64,000 bases of DNA. Source: Emiliania huxleyi CCMP1516 (lineage: Eukaryota > Haptophyta > Isochrysidales > Noelaerhabdaceae). The stretch covers positions 618,954 to 682,953 of the forward strand of contig NW_005200784.1 of the NCBI RefSeq assembly GCF_000372725.1. The letters are read 5' to 3'. Under the pieces are notes generated by a model. The model was given only the letters and a program-made list of their open reading frames with translations, searched no databases and was not told the DNA's origin. Positions 1 to 10,432 of the stretch are shown here, piece by piece. The stretch's first letter is position 1. Every line of letters starts with the position of its first letter. The position numbers were made by a program, and so were the translations under genes.

Positions 1-50
1 TTTTACCCCCCCCTGGACCCCCCCCCCCCTCGACCCCCCCCCCCCCGTGT
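1..50. repeat. C-rich low-complexity tract at window edge
   Basis: Runs of C broken by TGGA/TCGA. It lies where the next SRP68 intron would be and could be intronic. No coding signal. Confidence 0.6.
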
Positions 51-132
51 GTCTCGCCCGCGCCTCCTCGCCGCCCAGCCGTCGGAGGTTGTACGAGCAG
101 AATCGGATCGACGGCTCCACCTCGGCCGCCAC

Positions 133-882
133 CTACCGGGACGGTTCCGAGACGCTTCCGGCAGGGCTCCGAGACCCGCGCAGAAGGGCCCCAGCTCGGC
201 GGGCAGCAGCCTGCTTGTAGAGCGCGGCCTGCTCGGCCATCGTCACGCGCGCCAGCTCGGTGCAGATCGTGGCGGTCGACTTGAACGACGCGAGCGCCGG
301 CGCCCAGTTCTCCCGCTCGAGCGCCACGTTGCCGTGCATGAAGGCCGAGTACGCCTTGGCCTCGAGGTCGGTCCGCTGGTCGGCGCGCTCGGCGCACAGC
401 GCGGCCAGCTTGGCGGACCACTCCGCCGCCTTGGCCAGCCGCGCGAGCAGGTGGTAGTGCGGCCGCGCCTCCTGCTGCGTGTTCTCGCGCTTGAGCTGCA
501 TCGCAAACGCCCACGCGCGCTCGGCGCAAAAGAGCGGCAGCATGAGCTGGCGCGCGTCGCGCACGCTCTCCGGCTCGAGCGGCCGCTTCACGTACCGCCC
601 CTTGCCGTGCGTGCACCCCGTCACGCGACGCAGCCGGTGCAGCCGGCGCGAGCAGTACGAGCGGTACCGGCCGTAGTCGCCGTGCCGGAGGCCGTGCTGC
701 GCCTGCGCCGTCTTGATGAGGTCGATGATGTCGAGCGAGAGCTCCGGAAGCTCCTCCTCAGGATCCTGCGCGTCTTGCATGGGCGCGTCCTCCTCCTGGT
801 CCTCCGCCATAGCTCGGCGACGCACGGGGGGCGGATTCGGGTCCTCGACCGGGGTGGTGTCGTTTACCTCCTGCCTACTCAT
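133..882 (-). CDS. SRP68: Signal recognition particle subunit SRP68, 5' part (partial gene)
   Basis: Encodes the N-terminal RNA-binding part of SRP68, which with SRP72 binds 7SL RNA in the cytosolic particle that targets nascent secretory proteins to the ER. After an acidic leader the frame reads LDIIDLIKTAQAQHGLRHGD, then YGRYRSYCSRRLHRLRR, the family's conserved opening, followed by LPLFCAERAWAFAMQLKRE and helical TPR-like sequence. The start is the ATG at 880-882; upstream in-frame sequence has no support. Homology fades around 200-230 after EQAALYK, where an exon end is expected; possible donors there are ambiguous and one would be GC-type. The final 25 or so residues of the open frame are probably intron. 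The remaining exons lie left of the window. Family identity is strong, the exon end is not. Confidence 0.85.
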   Translation of the reverse strand: MSRQEVNDTTPVEDPNPPPVRRRAMAEDQEEDAPMQDAQDPEEELPELSLDIIDLIKTAQAQHGLRHGDYGRYRSYCSRRLHRLRRVTGCTHGKGRYVKRPLEPESVRDARQLMLPLFCAERAWAFAMQLKRENTQQEARPHYHLLARLAKAAEWSAKLAALCAERADQRTDLEAKAYSAFMHGNVALERENWAPALASFKSTATICTELARVTMAEQAALYKQAAARRAGALLRGSRSPAGSVSEPSR

Positions 883-1204
883 CAGACACGGAACAACAAT
901 GCATGACGACGCGGAAGGCTCTCCCGGAGCGCAAGGACCCGCAAAAGACCCTAAATAAACAGACAGAACACGCACACCACCCGAGTCGGTCGTCACACGA
1001 CACACATCAGTCAGCGGGCCGAGGCGACGGCAAGCAAGCAAGCTAGATGCTTACCTCGGCCTGCTTGCTGCTCCATATACGGTGACACGGGTTTTTGCAA
1101 AGAAAGGGTCCAGACCACCGTTGCTGGATGGAGCGTAGAGGTGCCTTCGTTCGTTGAAAGAGGAAACGCTCAGCCTCAGGCAGGGCGAGTTGGCAGTTGC
1201 GAGA

Positions 1205-1470
1205 GAGAGAGAGAGAGATTTGAAAACCAACAAGAAATCACGACTCTCACAGTGATTTGGGCTCGGCAGCTTGTCAGCCCTCAGCCGAAGCTGGGGCCGG
1301 TCCCGTCGTAGCCGAGAGAGCCCGCGCCGTGAGTTCGACGCGGTCCGGGGGCCTTGCGGTATGCGGAGAGGCCAGCGTTCCGAGGTGGCGATCGCTGTAG
1401 TTCATGGGGGTCATCAAGTGACCGCGACTGACAAGCCAGAGGTCGATACTCTGGATTCTTCTCTTCTCGA
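1205..1470 (-). pseudogene. Inverted copy of the 3' exon of the gene at 32969-33469
   Basis: Read on the minus strand, this segment repeats 33295-33540: the same run from SIDLWLVSR through MNYSDRHL to DRVELTARALSAT and PAPASAEG-stop, followed by the same non-coding tail ending in a TCTCTC tract. The copies differ by scattered substitutions and short insertions. No upstream exon like 32969-33240 is seen here, so it is best read as a 3' gene fragment moved together with its 3' UTR. The direction of copying is unknown. Confidence 0.7.
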
Positions 1471-1662
1471 GTTGCTGGACCCCGCCATGGATGGCCTCGC
1501 TCGTCGATCGATCGATGAGTGAGTGAGTGAGGCCGGTGATATGTATGTATGTAATGTGCAGACATAGATGTCTGTCGGCCACCGGCTCGGCTGGAGACTC
1601 GGTCGGGGCCGGTGACACTCCTGTCGGCGATGGATGTGAGCGGAGCGAGAAACCAGCGTAAA

Positions 1663-1985
1663 AAAGAAAGAAAGAAAACACACAACCCAAGGGAGGGATG
1701 GGAGAACGGCACGCCGCCACCACACAGGGATTTTAAGGAGAGGAGGGTGTGATGCGCTAGCCGTCGCCCACCCTGGGGGGTCTGCCTCTTCCTATCTCTC
1801 TTCGCAGTCTCTCTCCGATTCTCGCTTCAACCTTCGTGCCACCTCGCGGCCGTCCCACTCTCGTCGTTCTCTCCCTTGTCACTTCCCCCTCTGTCGCGTC
1901 GTTCTCTTCTGCCTCGTCCTGCGGCGCCGCCGCCTGCCGGTCCCTTGTTCTCGCGGCTTCTTTCGCCTCTCGGCGCAACTCAGCG
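1663..1985 (-). mobile_element. LINE-like 3' end, copy 1 (5'-truncated)
   Basis: On the minus strand: an open frame containing an AT-hook-like VGRPRGG and ending RVGDG-stop, about 80 nt of 3' UTR, then a TTTC-type tail. Copies share this 3' end but differ in length: 18449-18768 (minus) and a short one at 42717-42832 (plus). Shared 3' ends, variable 5' ends and a simple-repeat tail are typical of target-primed retrotransposition. No reverse transcriptase is present in the window, so a non-autonomous element cannot be excluded. Confidence 0.55.
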
Positions 1986-2090
1986 TGCGTACCTCTCGCA
2001 CTTGGGGCCGCGTTTTTATACATTTTACGGCACCGACGGGCGCGGTGAACATCGATCGCTTTCGAGGCATCGCCTCCTGACGCCTTGCAT

Positions 2091-4415
2091 ATGATCATCG
2101 GCGTGGAGCTCGGGTATGAGCGCAGCCGCGTCGGCATTTGGCGCAGAGACAGCAGCGCTGATGGTGAGCACGTCGCCATCTACACCACGCGGTCGATTGT
2201 GGGCTTCACCGCGCACACGTGCCTCGCGGGCGACGCGGCCGGTGCTCTGAAGGAAATCCCCGTCGTGAGGCATGTCGCCAGCAGCGCAAGCGCGAGAGCG
2301 TTGGATAAGACCTGGACCGCCGAGCAGCTCCTCGCGCTGCTTCTCGGCCACCTCAAGCGGCGCGCCGAGGATTTTCTGGAGGACACGGTGACCGGTGTCG
2401 TATTGGGCGTCCCTGCAGACTTTGATGCGTTCCACGTTGCTGCGGTCGATGCCGCTGCGCGGATGGCGGGACTTGAGGTGCGACGCTGCCGACCCGCTCT
2501 GATGTATGCTTGCACCCCCTGCTGCCGCGCGCTCCATTCGAGGGAGGAGCGCAATGTTCTTATATGCGGCGATGACGCAGTCTACATCGTGTGTGTGGAG
2601 GAGGGCATTGCGGAAGGGCTCCACTTCGTGCGCTTTGATGCCGAGGCATCAGTGGAGCAGAGGATACACGCCGTTGAGGCGGCGCATCGCGCCTGCCGCA
2701 GACAGCTCCACTTCGTGCTGGCGAGTGAGGCCATGCGGAGAGGTCTCAGTACTCCTGCCAAGCACGGTGCCATCGACATGGACTGGTCCACCGCTCCGGT
2801 GTGCGGAGCGGCCATCCTTGCACGAAAACTCGGCTCTCAGTACCACCCCGAGTTTGATGGTTTGCTTCAACTGGACGTCACGACCATGTCTGTGGGCGTC
2901 GCCAAAAACGGCGTCATGAAGGTCGTCATTCCTCGAGGCCGAACTTTACTGGCTAAGAACCCCGAATCATTCATCACCTCCGTGGACAACCAGCGAGAGC
3001 TTCGCGTCTCCATATACGCCGGCGAGAGCTCGAGTCTCGCCCAAAACTTGAAGTTGGGAGACGTGACGTTGAGCGGCTTGCCACCTCTCCCCCGAGGACA
3101 GGTGACGATCGACTGCACGATTAACTTAGATACAGATGGATACTTCCCAACGGTCCAGCTACACGCCAAGTCGCAAGAAGAACCTGTCGCTTCCACCAAG
3201 ATCGCGCTTCCGAAGCCGCAAACGGCGCTCATCGACCGCCTCGCAGTCAACGTGAAGCTGCTGCTCGACATGGCGTCCGCGAGTGAGCGAGCCTGCTCAG
3301 ATGAGCGTGCGATCGATGCCATGTCTAATCGCGAGCTGAAGAGCGTCATCTTATCGGGCGGGCAGAGCTGGAACGGCTGCCGGGAACGCAGCGAGCTGCT
3401 TAAAAGTGCAACGGAGGCTGCTCTCATCCTTCGGCCTTTGGCTGCTGTCCCTTCGCGGGATGCTTGGTGCAAGCTTCGGCCGTCAGCAGAGACGGTGGCA
3501 CGCGCAAACGAGGCGGCACAGTCACGGAAACAGGAGGAGGCGGCGTTGCGCGCGAAGGCAGCGGCGGAGGCACGGGCAACCGAGGCGGCGGCCGCGGAGG
3601 AGGCGCGAAGGATCGCGCTGCAAGAGGAGCTGATTGCGGAGGAGGAGGCGGAGAAGAACAAGAAGAACAAGAAGAAGGGGGCGCAGCCACCCCGACCGCA
3701 GCCGACGGCAGCGGGCGAGGTCTCCTCTGAGAGCAAGGAGAGTGAGGGGTCGGAGAGTGAGGAGAGCGAGGAATCGGAGGGAGAGGCCGACGCAAAGCAG
3801 CCAGCAGCAGCAGCAGAACCGGAGGCGGAGGCGGAGGCGGCAGCGGCGGCGGTGCGAGAGGAGGCGGAGCGAGAGGCGCGGAGAGAGGCGGCGAGATACG
3901 CGAGGGAGCTCGACGAGCAGCGAGAGGCGCGGAGAGAGCAGCTGGCGAAGCCCCAGGGCGATGCCGAGGAGCGGCGCCGGCGGGCACAGGCGGAGGCGGA
4001 GGTCGATGCGGCGAGAGATGCGGCGCTCCGGGAGAGGGAGAGGGGTGTCGGCGGCGAGGTGGCGGCACCAGCGATCAGCGCACGCACCATGGGGGCGGGG
4101 GGAGAGTCGGGAGCGCGGGGAGTGCAGGCCGTTGATCCCGTGGAGGGCAGTGTCGCCCTCGCTCTGCAGCGGGAGCCGGTGCGCGGCCAGCGGGCGCCAG
4201 CGTCGGCCGCCTCGGGAGAGGGGGTAGGGCAGGGCGGGCTGCTGACGAGGGTGGCGCGGCTCGAGGCTGCACTGTCAGAGGCGATGGCTCGGGAGGAGGC
4301 GGCGAGGACGCGAGAGGCGGAGGCGAGAGAGGAGATGAGGGGTCTGGCGCAACGGCTCGCGGCTCTCGAGGCTGGAGGTACTGCGAGGGAGGATGTAGGA
4401 ATCCACTCTGCATAG
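2091..4415 (+). CDS. Divergent intronless Hsp70-like protein with long charged C-terminal tail
   Basis: Residues 1-20 (IIGVELGYERSRVGIW) correspond to the Hsp70 phosphate-1 loop IGIDLGTTYSCVGVW, but the threonines after the glycine are gone. VTGVVLGVPADFDAFH and LEVRRCRPALMYA match the VPAYF and NEPTAAA regions, the latter degenerate. The substrate-binding domain is better kept: LLQLDVTTMSVGV, VIPRGRTL, NQRELRVSIYAGE, LPPLPRGQ. The lid is replaced by about 300 residues of Ala/Glu/Arg coiled-coil sequence with an acidic SESEE patch. ATP binding or hydrolysis is probably weak or lost, so it may be a regulatory or scaffold relative of Hsp70. The first real ATG is at 2091. One uninterrupted exon, unusual among its neighbours, is compatible with a retrocopy origin. 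Family assignment is firm, activity unknown. Confidence 0.85.
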   Translation: MIIGVELGYERSRVGIWRRDSSADGEHVAIYTTRSIVGFTAHTCLAGDAAGALKEIPVVRHVASSASARALDKTWTAEQLLALLLGHLKRRAEDFLEDTVTGVVLGVPADFDAFHVAAVDAAARMAGLEVRRCRPALMYACTPCCRALHSREERNVLICGDDAVYIVCVEEGIAEGLHFVRFDAEASVEQRIHAVEAAHRACRRQLHFVLASEAMRRGLSTPAKHGAIDMDWSTAPVCGAAILARKLGSQYHPEFDGLLQLDVTTMSVGVAKNGVMKVVIPRGRTLLAKNPESFITSVDNQRELRVSIYAGESSSLAQNLKLGDVTLSGLPPLPRGQVTIDCTINLDTDGYFPTVQLHAKSQEEPVASTKIALPKPQTALIDRLAVNVKLLLDMASASERACSDERAIDAMSNRELKSVILSGGQSWNGCRERSELLKSATEAALILRPLAAVPSRDAWCKLRPSAETVARANEAAQSRKQEEAALRAKAAAEARATEAAAAEEARRIALQEELIAEEEAEKNKKNKKKGAQPPRPQPTAAGEVSSESKESEGSESEESEESEGEADAKQPAAAAEPEAEAEAAAAAVREEAEREARREAARYARELDEQREARREQLAKPQGDAEERRRRAQAEAEVDAARDAALRERERGVGGEVAAPAISARTMGAGGESGARGVQAVDPVEGSVALALQREPVRGQRAPASAASGEGVGQGGLLTRVARLEAALSEAMAREEAARTREAEAREEMRGLAQRLAALEAGGTAREDVGIHSA

Positions 4416-4673
4416 GTCTCCAGGAAACGGAAACTATTGCTGGTCCCCATGCGGTCCCCTGGGCAGCGCCAGCGGACACGCTTACTCAGCGGGATACCGA
4501 CGCAGCACCGCACCTCCGTACGCTACGTGTACGCGCGCCGGTCAAGCGAACGGGTCGGCGTCCGGGGCGAACCCGTTGCTTCTCCGGTAGGACGGCAAAA
4601 CGAGGGATGGATGTTAGGGAGAAGAATAAAGCAAAGAGGAGCAAACCGAGACGTAGGGACCTTCACAGGACGA

Positions 4674-4853
4674 GAGGGTCGATTCCCTGCGGTATTAGGG
4701 GACCCCACACGATATCGTCTGTTCGCCCCCTCGTCCCCCTCACGCGACGGTGTTCACTGCACACTGGGGCGGGGGGGTGTCATTGATAACAAACACGGGT
4801 ACGGGGTCCCGTACCACGCGGAATCGACCCTATCCAGTGCTCAAGTGCTCAAC
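4674..4853. mobile_element. Small palindromic MITE-like element
   Basis: The left end GGTCGATTCC...GCGGTAT...GGACCCC is inverted at the right end (GGGTCCCGTACCACGCGGAA then TCGACCCT), followed by AGTGCTCAAGTGCTCAA. The interior (CGATATCGTCTGTTCGCCCC ... AACAAACACGG) matches the left end of the element at 31243-32692 in the same order, so the two are relatives, this one with little or no coding sequence. Confidence 0.65.
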
Positions 4854-5118
4854 ACGGGTACGCCGCCGATGGACCTCGGAGGGTAGACCGGGCGGTGTAG
4901 GGACCTCCTCTTTGATACATGTCTGGCCAATCGCTTGAATACCCGGCTCTGTAGTATGGGTGCATAGTGTCAGACATCTCAGACACTCGGAGGTAAAAAA
5001 GAATTATTTGCAAAAAAAGAAACAGCAGGTTCAAAGGCCTATACATGCACACATGTAACGGATGCAACCAGCTCGGTCAGCGCGCTTCGGTCTGGCGCCC
5101 CATGGATCCGCAATGGCC

Positions 5119-5372
5119 TCTTACACAGCCCTTCCTTGCAGCGAGCCCCCTCCAACCCACCCGCGCTAGGTCTCGGGGGACGAAGGGGTCACACCCGACG
5201 ACCTCGGGAACTAGCCGGGGCAGTCGGAGAAGGCCAGAAGGGGCAACTCCGTGCACTGACGGTCGGCCGTCAGAAAACACGCCTGCGTGGATCGCGTCAC
5301 ACCAATCCTCGCTACCCAACGCGGCCAAAGGATATCCTCCACCTCGAGAACCTCGAGACACGAGAGACGAGA
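5119..5372 (+). repeat. Dispersed repeat R1, copy 1 (about 250 bp)
   Basis: Nearly identical to 14549-14780 apart from short indels, and partly to 33537-33588. Landmarks are CCCTCCAACCCACCCGCGCT, GGTCGGCCGTCAGAAA and CAAAGGATATCC...CTCGAGAACCTCGAGA. It has no coding frame conserved among copies and no clear tRNA-type A/B boxes, so SINE or MITE status is open. Confidence 0.75.
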
Positions 5373-5621
5373 GAGAGATGGCCTCGTAGGTATAGGGCTG
5401 GCATCCGTTCGGCGTGAACACAGCGGGCCCGAGGTTTGCGTTTATGTGAATCCCCAGGGCCTCCAGGGCTCGCACCTCAACCTCTCTCACAGACCAGCGC
5501 ACACCGTCCTACTAGTACCGGCAGGGTATTTTCTTCAGCGCTGCGGGCCTCTTGCCAGAGCGACCACTCATCGCAACCACCTGATCCACGGGCGGCGACT
5601 CCTACGGCGGCGATCCTGGTC

Positions 5622-7550
5622 ATGTCCTACGGCGGCGACGACTCCTCCATCCCGGACAAGCTCCGGCTCGACTACGCGCCCACCAGCCGCGCGTCCTGCA
5701 AGGGCTGCGGCCGCGGCATCGGTCAGGGCGAGGTCCGCTGCGGCGTCAAGGTGCGCTCGCAGTGGCACGACGGCTTCGACATGCACTTCCACCACGTGGC
5801 GTGCGCCCCCAAGGCCTCCGGGCCCGGCGCCTTCAAGGGCGTGCAGCGGCTGCGCTGGGCCGATCAGGCGGCGCTCGCCGACGCCCTCAAGATGCCGCTC
5901 GATGAGAGCAAGCCGGCGGTGAAGAAGGCGAAGCGGCTCAACGAGCTGGTCTGGGGCGTGGTCGACAAGGTGGCGAGCGTGCCCAAAAAACAGCTGCGCG
6001 AGGCGCTCGAGGAGAACGATCGCTTCATCACCGACAAGATGTCGCCCGCCGAGCTCGCCTACATGATTGGCGACTCGCTCGTGTCCGGGCTGCTTCCGCC
6101 GTGCCCGTTCTGCGAGTGCAATGCCCTGGTGGGGGAGGGCGGGATGATCCGCTGCGCCGGCTTCGCCGCCGGCACCACCTCCTGCCGCTTCTCGCTCGTC
6201 CTCGACTCCGTCTTTGACGAGCCGCTCGGCTCGGAAGAGATGCGCGGCCGCACCAAGCGAGCGGGCGTGTTTGAGCCCACGCAGCCGCTCGCGCGCGCGC
6301 TCAAGGACTGGTCGCCGCCGAAGGACGCGCCGGTGCTGGCGCTCGCTCCGGCAGCCGGTGCGGCCGGCGGCAGCGCCGCCGCCGGCCCGAGCGGCGTCAA
6401 CATCCAAGGCAGCGGTACGGACGTCCAAGGCGGGGGCCCCAACGTCGAGCCGTTCCATGGCGATCTGCATGGTGATATCGACTCGGGGGACGACGAGGAG
6501 CTGGACGGGTCGTGCGACGCAAAGTACGTGATGGCGGGGCTCGTCGTGGCGTCGGTCGGCTCGACGACGCCCAAGGCCGAGGAGATCCAGTCCATCGTCG
6601 AGGCGCACGGCGGCGAGTGGGTCTCGGGCTCCATCGGCGACGGCCGCTCGGTCTCCATCCTGGTCTCGACCGAGGCGGAGGCGGCCAAGAAGAAGCCGTC
6701 GGCAAAGTTCGCGGCGGCGGCCAAGGCGGGCGTGCCGGCCGTCTCTGCCGACTACATCCTCGCGCTCGCGGGCTTGCCGCCCGCGACCGGCTCCAGCAAG
6801 AGCACCGGCAAGAGCACGGGCAAGAGCGGCGGCGGCGGCAAGAGCGGCGGCGGCAAGAGCGGCGGCAAGGCGCGCGGCAAGCGCGCGGCGGCGGCGATCG
6901 ACCTGACGGGGGACAGCAGCGACGAGGAGGCGGCCGAGGCGGACGCGCCGATGAGCGAGGCGGAGCTGGCCGCCGAGCAGGTGAGCGGCATGCGCGTGCC
7001 GGAGCTGCGCGCGGAGCTCGAGACGCGCGGGCTCGCGACGGGCGGAAACAAGCCGCAGCTCGTGCAGCGGCTGCGGCAGGCGGTGCAGGCGGAGGAGGCG
7101 GCGCGCTCCGAGCAGGCGTACGACGCGGCGCAGGCGACAGGCGCGCCGTCCGAGGCGGCCGCTGCGCCCCCGAGCAAGAGGGCAAAGACCGGCGCGTCCT
7201 CCTCCGCCGCCTCGTCGGCGGCGGGCGCGAGCGGCGGCGCCCCCGCCGCGGCGCGGGCGGGCGCGAGCGGGCTGGTGCTGCGGCGGCGGCGCGAGATGGC
7301 GGCGTACCTCCTCGACCCGGACGGAGAGCGCGGGCCCCCGCTGCCCTTTCTGAAGGGTTCGATCACGAGGGCGCAGCTTGCCGAGAAGCGCAAGGCCAAG
7401 TCGAGCAAGGGGCCTCGCAAGGTGCTGCCGCTCGTCGCTCAGGGCTCCGCTCTCGCGACGGTGTACCCCGAGGCGAATAAGCCCGCCGGGACGGGCGTCT
7501 TCATCGACGAGTACAACCTGGCGAGCACAGCCCTGCTGCTCCGCCCCACT

Positions 7551-7625
<75 letters not shown>

Positions 7626-9561
7626 CTCCCTCCCACCCCTCCCCCTCCGCAACGGCGGCAGGCGTGGCATTCGGTCCTCAACGCGGTCGACCTCGCCGAC
7701 GGCACAAACAAGTACTACAAGATGCAGCTGCTGCAGACGGGCTCCTCGTATTGCGTCTACCGCGCGTGGGGCCGCGTCGGCGGCGGCGGCGCGGGCGGCA
7801 AGTCAGGCGGAGGCAAGAGCAAGTCGGTGCCGGGCTACCTCAACTCGGACGTCGTCCACGAGCACGGCGTCGACCTCGACGGCGAGATGCCGCCGAGATG
7901 CCGCCGAGATGCCGCCGAGACAGGGCCGGGATAGGACCGGGATAGGGCCGGGATAGGACCGGGATAGGGCCGGGATAGGACCGGGATAGGACCGGGATAG
8001 GGCAGATCGGGCACCGTCGGCGACCCGTCTGTCCCCTCCCACGCGCAGGCGCCAAGAAGGAGTTTCGCGAACAGTTCAAGAAGCTCGCCAAGTGCGACTT
8101 TGAGTGGTGCGAGCCGCCGGTGCAGCACCCTAGCGGGTACGCGGTCACGCTGCTGCCGGGCCAGCTCTCCGACGAGGCGACGGGCGAGGCGGCGGCGGGC
8201 GGCGGCGGCAAGTCGGCCAGCGGCTCCGCGATGGGCTCGTCGCTGCCGCCGCCGGTAGCGCGGTTCGTGTCTCTGATCGGCGACAAGAAGATGATGGCTG
8301 CGCAGCTGCAGGAGATGCACGTCGACCTCGAAAAGATGCCTCTCGGCTCCATCTCGACGGCGCAGATCAAGCGCGGCTACGAGGCGCTCACGCGCGTCGC
8401 GACGCAGCTGCAGACGCCGGCGGCAGACGGCGACGAGCAGAAGCACCGGCTGCTCACGCTGACGACGCACTTCTACACGACGATCCCGCACAAGTTCGGC
8501 CTCGACGAGGCGCCCTCCCGCCGCTCTCCCGGAGCAACTCTCCCCCCCCCCCGGAGGCCGACGGAGCCACCAGAAGGGCGGACTCCTTGGCCCTCGCCCT
8601 CGCCCCTCAGCCTCGCCCCCCCTCCAGCCTCGCCCTCGCCCTCTGCCGCAGGTGCCGCCCGTCATCGACTCGCTGCCGATGCTCAAGGATGGGCTCGACA
8701 TGCGGGAGGGCCGCTGCGCACAGCGTCTCTTCACACGCGCGTGACTGTGAACAGGACAAGCTCGACATGGTCGAGGCGCTGCTGCAGGTGCAAGAGTCGC
8801 AGAAGCTCTCGAAGAGCCTCGGCCCGGCCGCCGAGCAGCACCCGCTCGACGCTATGTACGCGCAACTCCAGTGCGGGCTCGCGCCGGCGTCGGAGGCGGA
8901 GCACGAGATGGTCCGGCGGTACGCGGCCAACACGCACGGCTCGACGCACGACACGTACAAGATCAACGTCAAGGACGTGCTCGCCGTCTCGCGCGCGGCC
9001 GAGCAGCCGGGCTTCAAGGCGTCGCTCGCCAACCGGCAGCTGCTGTGGCACGGCTCGCGCCTGACCAACTGGGCGGGCATCCTCTCGCAGGGGCTGCGCA
9101 TCGCGCCGCCCGAGGCGCCCGTCACGGGCTACATGTTTGGCAAGGGCGTCTACTTCGCAGACATGAGCTCCAAGTCGGCAAACTACTGCGGCGCCACTTC
9201 CGCCAACCCGACCGCCGTCCTGCTGCTCTGCGACGTCGCTCTCGGCTCGCAGTACGAGCGGCTCAACGCAGAGTACGAGGCGGCGGAGAGCTGCAAGAAG
9301 GCGGGCAAGGCGTCGACTTGGGGCGTGGGCAAGTTCGCGCCCGCCGACGGGGGCGCGAGCTCGATCGAGGGCGGCGCGATCCGCGTGCCGATGGGCGAGG
9401 CGGGCGACTCCGAGTACATGAAGGCCAACTTCGCGCGGCTGCAAAAGGCGGAGGGCGGCAAGGCGCGGGCGGCTCTCCTCTACAACGAGTACATTGTCTA
9501 CGACGTCTCGCAGATCCAGATGAAGTACGTAGTCGTGTGCGAACTCGAGTTCGACGGCTGA
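5622..9561 (+). CDS. PARP1: Poly(ADP-ribose) polymerase, PARP1-type
   Basis: Nuclear DNA-break sensor that makes poly(ADP-ribose) from NAD+. Domains in order: one PARP-type zinc finger (CKGCGRGI ... HFHHVAC), the PADR1/Zn3 region (CPFCECNALVGEGGMIRCAG), BRCT (about residues 300-385), SAP (MRVPELRAELETRGL), WGR (YYKMQLLQTGSSYCVYRAWGRVG), helical regulatory domain (FVSLIGDKKMMAAQLQEM) and ART catalytic domain with LLWHGSR, GKGVYFADM, SANYC and a terminal LLYNEYIVYDVSQIQMKYVV; the H-Y-E triad is present. Frame-supported exons are 5622-7881, 8049-8509, 8652 to about 8717 and 8755-9561. Introns 1 and 2 use GC donors; the third donor is uncertain. Animal PARP1 has two N-terminal PARP fingers, here one. 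A poly-Ala run interrupts the WGR domain. Confidence 0.95.
7549..7620 (+). repeat. GCC trinucleotide microsatellite encoding poly-Ala in PARP WGR
   Basis: About two dozen GCC units read as alanine between LLRPT and ARALPP, inside the WGR domain. In-frame, so length changes would be tolerated at reading-frame level. It may instead be a spliced-out insert; transcript data are lacking. Confidence 0.85.
7882..8048 (+). repeat. PARP intron 1: minisatellite-filled GC-AG intron
   Basis: Begins GCGAGATGCCGCCGAGATGC, continues with about ten units of GGGATAGGACC/GGGATAGGGCC and ends CCCACGCGCAG. Splicing joins codon G to GGC, giving DLDG-AKKEF in the WGR domain, which fixes both ends. Confidence 0.8.
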
Positions 9562-9908
9562 GGGTGGCGGCTGCTGCGGCGGAGTTTGCGCCGGCAGCGG
9601 GCAGCGCCGACTCCAACCCACCCGGCGCCTCTCTCCCAGGGGCGGGGAGGCGGGTAAGTTGCCTCTCTCGAGTACAGAGTACAGGTAGCGTCTTTGGGGC
9701 GGGTTCGGGGTTGCACACGGACCGTTTGAGTTGTTCTGCGGGATGGCCATGTGGGGATGGCGCGGGGCGCGGGGCGGGGGGGCGGCAGTGAAGCCGTATG
9801 GGCGCCAGAGAGGCGCAGCGCGGCGAGCGGCCCCCCTGCCAGCAAGCGCTAGTATGCTAGTACCGGTCGGTTCGCACACGCTAAGTTCTAAGTAAACCAG
9901 ACTTGCTC
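9562..9908. other. Short convergent intergenic interval
   Basis: 3' flanks of PARP (plus) and the Myb gene (minus). G-rich, with no gene, hairpin terminator or repeat I can support. Confidence 0.5.
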
Positions 9909-10382
9909 TCATGCTTCACACGCTTGACGCTTCTCACGACGGCCTTCGCCTTGCTCGACGACAACCTCGCTGGCTTGGCCTTGGGTGTTTCTGCTACCAG
10001 GATCATCAGCGTGCACCCCCCATCCTTGAGGCTTCTCCTCTTTGGAGGCGCGCCCACCGCCGCCCATGAGCGAGTTGAGGCGATTCCATCGATTGCGCAC
10101 GGCGTCGTCGGTTCGGCCCGACAGCTGCTTGGCGATGTTGCGCCAACGGCCACCATTCGACACCACCTCGCGCACAATCAGCTCATCCTCCTCCCTGCTC
10201 CAGTCCTGTCGATTCGGCGCGGGTGCGCATCGTCAAAGGCAAGTGGTGGTGAGCGGGCAGGTCGGAAGCTCGCACACCTTCTTCGGAAGCAATGGCTGTC
10301 CCGTTTGGAAGTCGAACTCGACCGCGGTGCACTTGTGCCCCTTTTTCGGCGCGCCGCACCTGGAGACGATACGCTCCGCCAT
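9909..10382 (-). CDS. Single-repeat Myb/SANT DNA-binding protein
   Basis: Probable transcription factor or chromatin protein. Exon 1 starts at the ATG at 10380-10382 and encodes a Cys/His motif CGAPKKGHKC, then FDFQTGQPLLPKKVCELPTC. A short intron at about 10180-10235 leads to DWSREEDELIVREVVSNGG, then RWRNIAKQLSGRTDDAVRNR and WNRL: a canonical Myb repeat with W..EED, GGRW..IA and GRTD.A.RNRW. The tail is basic and glutamine-rich. The CGxPKKGHxC knuckle before a Myb repeat is a combination I recall from algal Myb-like proteins (from memory). The exact exon 1 donor is unclear. A long plus-strand frame overlaps it but carries no domain signal. Confidence 0.8.
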
Positions 10383-10432
10383 GGCTTTCGCGGAGCCTTG
10401 CTGGTTCGGCCTATGTGCATGTGCCTCCGGCC

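Larger units (their letters stand above)
883..2090. other. Intergenic interval between SRP68 and the Hsp70-like gene
   Basis: Divergent gene pair. The interval holds the gene-fragment copy and LINE-like copy listed separately and a short GATC/GAGT tandem around 1500-1530. No convincing core promoter motif is visible. Confidence 0.5.
4416..5621. other. Intergenic interval upstream of PARP
   Basis: Contains the MITE-like element and repeat R1. 5373-5621 is probably PARP promoter/5' UTR; GGCGGCGACTCCTACGGCGG just before the ATG is imperfectly repeated within the first codons. Confidence 0.45.

Noticed and set aside
2867-4513. 548-codon minus-strand frame opposite the Hsp70-like gene
   Set aside because: Ser/Ala/Arg-rich shadow of the Glu/Ala/Arg coding strand in GC-rich DNA; no motif.
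5119-5372. tRNA-derived SINE
   Set aside because: No convincing A and B boxes or tRNA fold in any of the three R1 copies.
5568-7670. 700-codon minus-strand frame opposite PARP
   Set aside because: Arg/Gly/Leu low-complexity shadow; the plus strand has six recognisable PARP domains.
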